DNA of 64,000 nucleotides from Mytilus californianus (lineage: Eukaryota > Mollusca > Bivalvia > Mytilida > Mytilidae). Made by a program: the position numbers and the translations under genes. The notes under the pieces are model-generated. The model did not search any database. It was not told the DNA's origin and worked only from the letters and a program-made list of their open reading frames with translations. The stretch spans positions 69,523,558 through 69,587,557 of the forward strand of contig NW_026262668.1 of assembly GCF_021869535.1 (NCBI RefSeq). The letters are read 5' to 3'. Shown piece by piece: positions 41,501 through 53,500 of the stretch. How positions within the stretch are numbered: the stretch's first letter is position 1; each line of letters opens with the position of its first letter.

Positions 41501-44500
41501 TTACATGGACCTGATGAGTTGTTCAAGTGGGGTAAGTTTTGGTTTCCTCAATAATAAGGGTACCATATGCTACAAATTTGTTGTTTTGAGATATAATTCG
41601 GCATATTGTTTGAAAAATGAGACTGAAAATAAAACATGCTGCACCGAAGAACAAATTATCGGTATGCTGGAGTTTCCCATTGACAATCTATTTGTTGAAT
41701 TTGGAGGAAGAATTTTCAGCAGGTTGTCGGCATTCCTATGAGAACAAACTGTGCACCTCTCCTGGCCAACTTTTTTTTTTATATGAGTCGGAGTTTCTTC
41801 AGAAATTTGTAAAAATCTAAAAGAACAAAGATGATTTAATTTCACTTACAGGTATATAATTGATGATGTTCTTTCCATTAACAAACAAACATTTCTGATT
41901 AGGTCCATTTAATATATCCTCCTGAACTACATTGTAGAGATTAAAGAAACAACAGATACAGCTTCCTCCGCTCATTTCTAGACATTTACCTCGACTTTGA
42001 CAACAGTGGTCATCTCAGGACCAGAATCTATGACACACAAGACGATATCTATTTTAAAATTATAAATTTTCCTCACCTTAGCAGCAATTTACCAACTTCA
42101 CCCGTGTATGGTTTATACATTTCTCAACTCATATGGTATTTAACAGCTTGCAGCTGCTACTCAAACTTTGTAAAACGTCATTGATGTCTGTGCAAAAAAT
42201 TAATGAGCCAGGGTTTTGTCAAAGAACGTCTCGTCCTTTTTCTCAAAAAGTTCATCGGAAAGTTCTTATAGATAAATATTCGGTGTCTACTTCACAAATA
42301 ATACAAGATTGTCTTGAATTATAGATTCTAGGTGCTGAAGTTGTGTATCTTTTTATTTACTTTACAGTTTTCTTTTCCCTTTATTTGTTTTCGTGCTATT
42401 ATGTTTCTTTTGGTCGTATATCTTTTGACGTGACAGGGTATTTATACATCACGTGACAGGGTATTTATACATCACGTGACAGGGTATTTATACATCCGCT
42501 ATCGTGTTTTTGACTTTGGGCGTTCCTGGTGAGGTGGGTCCTGAGATGCGATCCGGATACCAGAGGATACCAGAGGTTTTTACAGTGTTGTTTCTATTTT
42601 TTTTACTCTTGTATTTATATTTTTCTTAATCGGTACTTGAAAAATTGTATACTATATATGGTATGTACTATCAACTACAAAATGTTTGTTTAAATTTTAA
42701 GTCAGTTGTGTTTTAAGTCTGTGATGTATGTTTACACAGTTTTGGCTGCTGGATCCCAATTATTGTCACATTAACCTTGTATGTCTTAAGAAAATGCCTG
42801 TGCCAAATCAGGAATATGACAGTTGTTTTCCACTCGTTCCATTGGCTGATAACGCTTGATTTTGTAAGTTTTTATGGACTTCCGTTTTTTCCAATTCCGC
42901 ATATCTGTTCAATAACAACTTGTGAGAAATAAGATTATTATTTAAAGATATGTGGATATTATCTTGTCCTTTATGATCACCCTTTGAAAGTTATTAAAGC
43001 ACGAGCTCGAGAGACACTGTGTTATCGGGTACAATGAGCTAACAATTATATCCATCACATATAGAAACTAACCACTTACCGAACGTGTTTTCTTTAGTTT
43101 TGAATATTAAGTAATTTAATGCTTAAATAGTGCTACAGTTTTTTTGAGGGGTCAATTATTTAACTTTAGTTTACTCAGAATATCAATAGGAACCATATAA
43201 ACCGAAGTATGCGTAATTGGTCGGTATTTTGTGAAAACGTATAGAATGTACGTAAAAATCGGAAAAACTATGAACTAAGTTCACTTTAAATTACGATTTT
43301 TTGATATTCCGTCGCCAGAATTTTTCTGAAAGTTATATGTTTTTTTCTATAAATAATTGCGTTTTAATGATATGAAAACACTAAAGGGTCAATGTATTTG
43401 GAACTTCTAGAAAACGGAACACCCCAACAACCGTAAAAGTTCAAGTTGCGTTGATCAGTATGCCATACATTTATACCATGATGGATTTTATTTAGTTTAT
43501 GTTAACAATGAAGATACGTATATGCACAAGCCTACAAGTTTATATTTAGGCAAAACAGTAGCATTTACTTTCCAGAAACTATGTTACTCTTTATTTGTAT
43601 ATCCTACTCGGGTCAATACATTTAAACAACATGTGAACAAAAAAAGTTGAAGTTTTATCGCCTGTTTGTCTTTTTAGTCGTCTTTACTTTTTTCTATGGC
43701 GTTGTCAGTTTATCTCGACTTATGAGTTTTGAATTTCTCCATGTCCGTGTATATTTGCGTCCATTCGTTTTTCATTTTGCAATATCAAAAATAAAAAACA
43801 AAAAACGAGAGTGTTTTCATTTTTCGTTTTTGATTTCTCAAAAACCAAAACAAAAAACAAAAGTGTTTTCATTTTTCGTTTTTAAATTGATTTCTCTAAA
43901 ACCAAAACGGAAAACGAAAGTGTTTTCATTTTTTGTTTTTGATTTCTCTAAAACCAATATGAAAATCTAAAGTGTTTCCGTTTTTCGTTTTTGATTTCAC
44001 TAAACAAGAATTTTGTATTTAACTTATTTCTCGTTTTATAATGTACAATGTTTTCCTTTCTTGTTTCACAGTCATTGATAGTAAATAATGCCAATGTAAA
44101 CACCCCGGTGTTCTTTCAACATAATGTAGACAAAATAGACCGCCTGACTTATGAATTGAACTACGGTGATAAATGAATCAAAGCCTTTCAAATTACCTTG
44201 TTTATATCTTTAATAAAAAATAAATTATTATATTTAAATATTAAACGAATCATAAATTTAAATTGTACAATATAATATTATATAAAGATGGTACAAATAA
44301 ATAGATTGATTACAACATCACATTAACAAGGGAGGTTACTACTTTTAAAAACTTATAAGAAAACTACCCCGGTCGTTAAAGTATACATGCACAGTCACTG
44401 TGGTTATCAGATCTTTAATCGAAGATAATGTCGACGGATGCAAAAGACATAATCAATCTGAACAATAAGGGTGCGTGATCTTTACTTTTAAATTTAGAAA

Positions 44501-47500
44501 GGTTGATCTCAGATGATTAGAATTCATAACCATGGTCCATTATACGAACATTCAGGACGATAATGTGTTTTGCTTGATCAATTGATTGAAAAACAAATTT
44601 CCGCAATTTCACAATTCAAATCGGGATTAGCATTCAATCATTTTGCCATTCGGAGCCTACTCGGTATTAATTTTGCTTATTTTTGAAAGCTATATGGTGA
44701 CCTTAACTAGAGACTGGGTGTGGATGGGGGTTTACAGAATAGAGAATAGTGGGCAAAAAATATAAATAATAGAGACAATGGACCAAGAAATAAAAAAAAA
44801 TAGAATAATGAGGTGTTAAAATATAAAGAGAACAGAATAATTGGCAAAAAGTATAAAGAAATAAAGAATAGAGAAAAATGGCATGAAACACTGATTAAAG
44901 AATAGAGAAAACCGGCATAGAATATCACAGAATACAGAAATGAAGAACCCCGTATCCAGACCATCATCCTAGTTACCTAAACCAAAGTTATTTTGTCTCC
45001 GGTAGATTTTTATTGGTTATCATACGTTTTCTTTTTATTTCTATGCCTATCAATTAAGACGTGAGCTTTCATAATTTGCCAGCTTATTACATTATAAAAA
45101 AAGACTAAGCCGAACATCACTCTGGATTTTTTCTCTAGTGGACCTCAGCTACCTACCCTACCACACCATTACCGAAAAGTTAATAAAAAAAATCTACGGC
45201 AATACTAGGTGCAAAGGGAAGTTGGGTAGCTGAGGTCTACTGGAGAAAAAAATCCAGGGTGTTATTCGTCTTAGTTTTTTTTTAAGTAGGTCCAAAGTTG
45301 GGGTCCGAGGACACCCAACCCCACCCTTACCGAAAATTTAATAAAAAAAAATTCTAATGCAATACTTTTGTCCGCACTAAGACAAAGGGAAGCTTAGTAG
45401 CTGAGGTCTACAGTAGAAAAAACACAGGGTATTTTTCGGCTTAGTTTTTTTTTTCTAAAGTAGGTCCAAAGTTGAGGTCAGAAACCCTACCCAACCCTTA
45501 CCGAACAGTTAACAAACAAAAGTTCTATGGCAATACTTTTTTCCGCACTAGGTGCAAACGTAAGCTAGAGACCTAGCGCCTACTTGATCAAAATTCCCAG
45601 TTTGGGTATTGCACGGATTATTTTTTAAAGCTAATAAATAATTTCCTTGCCCACCATACTTTGAGTACAAAAAATAAACCTTTCGTCCAATCATAAGTAA
45701 GCAAAATCCACTGTTTTAGAAGTAGAATGTTTTGTCAAAACAGTTTTGTGTGGCAAAAAAAAAGTTAAAGCACGAGTGCAACTTTTTTTTCTTCTAATGT
45801 AGAACAATTGTTACTTTTCATGAACTATTTGACAGGATGCCGAGAATATGGAAAGCTATTTCACACAATAGTGCAATTTTGCCAACATTTAAATAATTTC
45901 CTAATTATTTACGATTCTATATACACTCAAAAGTGTTGACTATTTGAAATGTACGGAAGCCCATAGGGGACCTACAAAAAAATAATATTATATCGTTATC
46001 TCAATATATATATCGTTATTTCGATATAATTAAATCGTTATCTCGATATATTTATATCGTTATCTCGATATTTATATCGTTATATCGATATATTTATTTC
46101 GTTATCTCGATATAATTATATCGTTATCTCCATATATTTATTTCGTTATATCGATATAATTATATCGTTATCTCCATATATTTATTTCGTTATCTCGTTA
46201 TCTCCATATATTTATTTCGTTATCTCGATATAATTATATCGTTTTCTCGATATAATTATGTCGTTATCTCGATATCATTATATAGTTAAGGTGGGGTTAT
46301 GGCACCTTTTTGCAAATAACTCAAAAACTTATACAGATATCAAAATCTAGCAGAGAGTAAAATTGATCAGTACATTATGATCTGGCTCTGCCGAAATTTA
46401 AGTTCAGGTTGATCTGAAAATTCGTTTCAGAGCTATGGCCCTTTATTTGCAATTTTTCTCAATTATTTATAATTTTGACGATATTTTGAAAAGCTAGAGC
46501 CTTTTTTTATTATTATTATTCCAAAATATTTCCTGTTTACAATTATCTTAGTCGTCCAGGTAACAGATTAAGGTTCCCGGTTTACAGAAATGCCATCTAT
46601 ACAGGGGCAAAAGAAAGCTAACAAAGTCCATTTTAACCTTTATTTAACATTAAGTTTTAAATGTCTTAGGCCCGCTTGAACTAGTATATATATCTTTAAT
46701 ATACACGAGGTCGTAATAAATGAGATGTAGTAAGAGAATTAATAAGACAACTCTTTCCTGGGACAAATTGGCGTTACTGTAATAAAAAAAATGTACACAG
46801 GAAAATATAAATATAATGGTTTTGGCGTTAGGAGTTACTGTAACTGTCGATTGATCCTCCGGTGGGTTAGCAAACGCTCCCCGATAGTTGTCCGACCTCG
46901 TGTATATTACAGATATATATACTATTTCAAGCGTGTCTGGGACCTATATTGAAAATCGACAGTTCTACGCATTTTCGCGCCAGCTACAGATGGATACAAA
47001 ACTTTAACGACATTACATTTTTGCACCGGCAGTTCGATCGGCTTCCCTGGTCTGTCGCTTTCTTCTTTTCGTCCTGATTATGCATGAAATATTTGCGACT
47101 GAACGTTAAGCAAACATCAATCAATGTAAACAGAAATTGACATATCAAGCAAGCGGATCAAACTGCCAGCGCAAAAAAAATAAGCCTGTTTAATGTTTTT
47201 CAAGGTTTGGCATCAATCAGAAGCGCGCGAAATGAAGAATGTTCGATTAATCCCCCAGTGGTGTTAGCCGGTGCTGACCGATAGTTATCCGACCTCGGTA
47301 AATAGGTTCAAATTATGAGATGTTTCATTGCATAACTTTTTTATTATTACATGTAAAATGTCGGTTTATGGCTCGTTTTAAAGAAAATGGAATATACCTT
47401 TGAAAATTTTAAGATGTTGATCTAGACAATTTAATTGAGGCCTGGAGCTGGCATGTCAGTAACTGCTAGTATTCCTTTGTTAGCTTATGTATCATTGTCA

Positions 47501-50500
47501 TTTGGTTTAGTGTCTTTTGTTACCTTTTCAGACATCGGACTCGGACTTCTTTTAAACTGTGTTTTACTGTGCGTATTGCTGTGTGTTTGTTTTTTCTACA
47601 TTGGCTAAAGGTATAGGGGGAGGATTGAGAACTCACAAAACATCGTTTAACCCCGCCGCCTGTCCCAATTCGGGAGCCTCTGGCCTTTGCTAGTCTTGTG
47701 TGATTTTTAATTTAAGTTTCTTTTATATATTTCGGAGTTTAGTATGATGTCCATTATCACTGAACTAGTATACATTTTTGTTTAGGGGCCAGCTGAAGCA
47801 CTCCTCCGGGTGCTTGATTTCTCGCTGTATTGAAGACACATTGGTGGCCTTCATTTGTTTTCTGCTCTTTGGTCGGGTTGTTGCCTCTTTGACACATTCC
47901 CCATTTCCATTCTCAATTTAATTATACATAAATAAAATACAACGAGAAAACGAAGACCATATTCTTGATTTGTCGAGTTACTGACCTTGTGTATATTATA
48001 AAATAAAAAAATGTTCAAGCAAACCTGGGGCCTTTAGTTTTCAATAAATAAGCAAAAATATGCAAAAATATGCAAATTTGGGTATTTTAAGAGAAGCAAA
48101 ATCTGAAAGTTTTGCCCACAAGACTTTATTGTAGCTCTTAATGATCTGAACAATTTCCAATTTAAACTAAGGCTCTAGCTTTTAATCTAAAATTTGAATT
48201 GAATGGATTTGATTTGATCGATAAAAACAAATTTGAAACAGTAATTTTGAAAATTTAGGCGAAATGTATTTCTTAATCTAAAAGAAGAATATAAATATAT
48301 GCAGTGTTGTATATGTATATATATTTTAAAATATACGACGAGGAAAAGTAACATTCGGCCACCGAAAGCTTCATTATTGTAGAGCCTAGATGGTCGAGTG
48401 GTCTAGCGCGTCGGGAATAGTGCAAGGCGAATGGTGCCTCGATATCTCAGGAGCATGAGTTCGAATCCCGGCGAGGGAAGAACAAAAATATTGTATGCGC
48501 TTAATTTTGCATAGGGAACTATGTATTTCTTTTAAACTCAATGTTAAATAAAGGTTAAAGTGGACTTTGATAGCTTTCTATTGCTCCTGGATAGATGTCA
48601 TTTCTGTAAACAGGGAACCTTAGTCTTTTACCTAGAGGAGTAAGATAATTGTAAACAGGAAATACTTTGGAATATTGATGAAAAACTAAAAAAGACTCTA
48701 GCTTTTACGACTTTCAAGATATTGTCAAAACAAAGATGAAGATTTGAAAAAATTGCAAATAAAGGCCCATAGCTCTTTAATAAGTTTTCCGATCAACCTA
48801 AACTTAAATTTTGGCAGATACAAATCATTATGTACTAATTAATTTTACCCTCTGCTAGAATTTTGATATATGTTTAAGTTTTTTAGTTATTTGCAAAAAA
48901 GGTGCAATAACTCCACCCCACCTTAACTATATAAATATCGAGATAAAGATTTAATTATATCGAGATAACGATATAATTATATAGAGATAACGAAATAAAT
49001 ATATGGAGATAACGATATAATTATATCGAGATAACGAAATAAATATATGGAGATAACGATATAATTTTATCGATATAACGATATAATTTTATCGATATAA
49101 CGAAATAAATATCGAGATAACGATATAATTATACCGAGATAACGAAATAAATATATGGAGATAACGATATAATTATATCGAGATAACGAAATAAATATAT
49201 GGAGATAACGATATAATTATATCGAGATAACGAAATAAATATATCGATATAACGATATAAATATCGAGATAACGATATAAATATATCGAGATAACGATTT
49301 AATTATATCGAAATAACGATATATATATTGAGATAACGATATAATATTATTTTTTTGTAGGTCCCCTCTGGGCTTCCGTAATATGTTAAGCCCTTTTCAA
49401 CTGATTTATATAGTTTGTTCTTATGTTGTTCTGTAACAAAACTCGTCCCAGGTTAACGGGAGGGTTGAGCGCTCACTTGCATGTTTAACCCCGCCACATA
49501 CTGTATGTGCCTGTCCCAAGTTAGGAGCCTGTAGTTCAATGGTTGTCGTTTGTTGATGTCTGTCATATTTGTTTTTCGTTTTATTGTGTTATAAATTAGG
49601 CCGTTTTTTCTCAACTGAACTGTTTCATATTTTTCATGTCAGAGCCTTTCATAGCCGACTATACCCTACTCGTTTTTTTCTCATTGTTGAAGGTGGTACG
49701 GTTGCCTATATATAATTGCTTACATCCACTTCATTTGAACTTTGGGGATAGTTGTCACATTGGCAATCATACCACATCTCCTTATTAAAATGTTGAGGGG
49801 GAGGGGGGGGGGGGGGTGAAATTTGTATTTCTTAGGAAAGTTCCAATGTTTTCCTCCCAGGTCACCCAGTTTTAATTTGATATTTTCTCATTTTGCTGTG
49901 CCCTTGGATTTGTGTTTAAGGCCAACCAGAGCTTACTGCCTGTTGGTGGGTAGTTGAAGACCATATGGTAAGCTCTAGGTGTTTTTTTGTGTATTGTATA
50001 TGGTGATTTGGTGATGTCTTCATGCCATTGTCCCATTACTTTATATAGACAGCTTATCAGTCAACCATATCTATCAAAGACGACAAATGATGGCCAAAGC
50101 TCTCCTGGCCTTTTGTATAGTCAGGCGAGAAACAAGATATAAACGGACTTGGCTTGGTATAAACATGTATATTTAGTAAATTCGTATAAATTAAAGTCAA
50201 ATTAATATTTCAAAACAACATAAAAATATAAAAGTGTAAAAAAAATTGTTTTTAATAAATATTAAAAATCTTATTGTGTTTGTGTGTGGCCATGGATAAA
50301 GGCATGTTTTTCAGTCTGGGTAAAAAAAATTATTGACTTCGGGTACAAATCCCTGCCCAACCCAAGAGAATAAAATGGTTGCTTCCTTGGGAACAATAGA
50401 GATTGAAGATGTTGAGAATGAAGATCAGGTAATAATTTTATGTTCTGCGGCGACGTTAAAGGAACACCAATCAGTCAATCGATCTTTATGACTATGGCTT

Positions 50501-53500
50501 CAGTTGTGTAATATTCCTTGTTGTAAAAGTTCCTTTTCTGCTTTGTGTAGATTTATTAAGACTTGGAATAGATCTACGATGACTAATGAACGGTCGTATA
50601 TGGTTTGGCAATTTTACATGCCTACCGATAATAAAATTGTCAATGGAAATGGGGAATATGTCAAAGAGACAACAACCCGACCAAAGAGCAGACAACAGCC
50701 GATGTCCAGATATGATACGATGCTACCGGACATAGAAAAAACTGTCCTTTTTTCATGGAAACCTAAACTGTTACAGTATAAATTAAAGAATACAAAACTA
50801 GCTCTCTTTTCTGTAAATACAAATAAAAAGCTGACATGGGTGAGATTAAAGCTAGAAATCCCAATCTCCCAATTCACTTTAAAAGACCATATATAGATAT
50901 AAGAAGATGTGGTATGAGTGCCAATGAGACATTTTTCCATCCAAGTCACAATTTGTAAAAGAAAAACCATTATAGGTCAAAGTACGATCTTCAACACGGA
51001 GCCTTGGCTCACACCGAACAACAAGCTACAAAGGGCCCCAAAATGACCAGTGCAAAACCATTCAAACGGGAAAACTATGCAACGGTATAATCTATATAAT
51101 AAACAAGAAACGAGAACACTTATGAACCACATCAACAAACGGCAACTACTGAACATCAGGTTTCTGACTTAGAACAGGTGCAAACAAATGCAGCGGGTTT
51201 AAACGTTTTAACAGGTACCAAATTCACTCTTATCCGAAACAATAATGTAACATAGAATCATGTGCAAAACAGTGTAGCCGAGACCATTGATTTGCGCGCT
51301 AAAATATCCCATTGACTGGGTCAGATTAGGTGAACGTTCGTCTGTAACGCCCACAACTCACGACGTATTTATTATAGACATTTAAACTGTGGGGTCACCA
51401 AAGGGTCTCAACGCCTAAATAAAATAATTCGAAAAACTAATCAGGAATAACCTTTGTGTTTTGATTTATATTGAATACTTAAACGATCTTTACTTGTGTT
51501 TTTGTTATGTTTTGATAATGAATTTTTATGATATCGGACGTTCTTTCAGCAAAAAAGGATTTAACTGGCTTTAAAAGTTACAATGGATGTGTTGATTATT
51601 ATCTTTTTTCGGACGTCAAAGCGATTTAACAATTGCGGTTGTCCAATTATGTCATCTTTTAACTTTTATCTGGTCAAAATTTTATTTTAGAACGAATGCA
51701 TGATCAACTTTAAAAAGTGTGCATACACAAAACATATAGACAAAATATACTTCTTTCCTGTCTTTTTCGTACTTGCAAGTTATTAGACAGTAAAAAGGCT
51801 ATTTGGATCAAGCCTTGTGAAATTTGCATTTACGTTTTTGAATAGGTACAGTCAAGTTTAGCGATTGATAATTCATTGATTACATTCTGGCGTATCACAA
51901 ACAAACAACTTGTAACGTCTCATTTCATTGGCCGAAAGATTTAAATACAACAACAATTGTAGTGTGCACGTGAATTGACACAGGTGACCGACAATGGAAT
52001 GTACTACGTTACTACGAACGTAAAAAACAATGATTTTTTGTCGAAATAATTAAATAAGTATTTAAATTTGTGAATTTCAAATAGTGGGGTCGAAATATTA
52101 TACTAATAATTTGTGTTAAGTAATATTCTTTATGCATGCAGCACTTGTACCGCACTATAAAAAATATAAGGATAAAATAAAATACATGTGCCGCTTTTAT
52201 ACGGATGAATGTATGAACCACTTTAATTTCTTTCATATTGACGCTAGGTTATTATCCTGACAATGTCGTAGTTACTTATAATAAGGATCTCATAATACTG
52301 ATCCATTTCAAATTTATGATGGGTTGCACATTCCTTTTTTATTGTTTTCATGCTATAAAACGAAAATAAAGAAGCTAAGCGTTTGGTCATTCAGAAATGA
52401 CGTGTCATAAACGAGCAAATTGTCCCCGAAAGATCGTATCATGTGTGCACGTGAATATAGATGTACTATGCAATGTACTATCATGGTCACCACGAAATTC
52501 AAATGAATTTAGTGAAGGCATGTTGGTGTAAAAAGGTTTGAAATGTTTCATCGGCGAAGATTTTATTTTTGCATGTGTGGAACTAAAAAATAAATAAATA
52601 CTTGTGAGAAATGTCGTAGTTTATAAGGAACTATATAAATGTACTGTTTTCGATTTTAATTGGTTGAAAATTTATCCTTCTGAATTTACTTAGAATTTCG
52701 GGATTTTTTTTTCAAAATCAAATAAACTAAATCAGAAAAAAAATCACACTATCCTAAAACTTATGAAAGAATATGAATAATGAACATGACAGTTTATAAC
52801 ACAAACCCATTTACTATAAAAATCGAGCAATATCTTTAGTATGTAATTTGGTTATTTTTGTAGTTAAGTACGGTTTCATTTCAAGTACAACGTTAATTCA
52901 TCAAGTCCATTGAATAAAATATAAGGCAGGGTGGGCAACTTGACAAAAAAAGGCAGGATGACGATTTATGTAAAAAAATCAGGATAGACTAATAAATATA
53001 GTCAGGACCTAACGGACTGAAAAATAGAAAGACAGGACAGAGATAACAACTAAAAAAAAAGCAGGACAAAATGTTTCATCGAAGTCCCCCACCCCCAATC
53101 AAAATAAAATGGTAGCTCCCTTAATCCAGAACCAATTGAGAGGAGACAGTTGAATTAAATATTTCGACGTGACTGTTAAGATTAAAGTTTAGAATTTTAC
53201 ATGCACATGTATAAAAGCTAGAATTGCCATGGGATAATCAAGAACACGATCATGTACGTGAATACGACGATGGAAGTTTTTAACGACCTTGACCGGCTAC
53301 GTGAATACTGATCAGTCCATTCAGCTTTATAGTACGCGTGTTCTATTTTCGCAGGTGTGAGGTCGAAGGTTTGAATTGACCAATGAAAACGATCGTTCCT
53401 TAACGAGTTAATCTAATAAAGTTTGTTTGACTGATTATGTTGCACGACCTTTCGCTAAGCTTGACCGCAGTTCAGTATACAATGTATAGTTTGATGATCT

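Larger units (their letters stand above)
45952..49380. mobile_element. 3.4-kb foldback element with ATATCG/TATCTC arrays in both arms
   Basis: Ends are TACGGAAGCCCA and its complement. The next 20 bases, AGGGGACCTACAAAAAAATA, also match. Each arm contains an array of TTATATCGTTATCTCGATAT-type units (45990-46285 and 48935-49355, opposite senses). Then comes a unique part starting AGTTAAGGTGGGGTTATGG on the left, mirrored as CCACCCCACCTTAACTAT on the right. The inverted similarity extends to about 46665 and 48530. The middle contains a solo copy of the Penelope direct repeat and a tRNA-like sequence. No target duplication is certain. Confidence 0.8.

Noticed and set aside
43647-43970. 107-codon frame over the left tip of the 11.56-kb unit
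   Set aside because: It crosses from the dispersed repeat into the subterminal array and its inverted copy gives a mirror frame at 55110-55292; it is a repeat by-product.
48382-48480. Functional tRNA-Leu gene
   Set aside because: The A and B boxes are suggestive, but the T stem has mismatches and the acceptor ends do not pair.
45990-49355. Spaced repeats resembling a CRISPR array
   Set aside because: The units are contiguous and vary internally. There are no unique spacers and the host is an animal; they are foldback-element arms.
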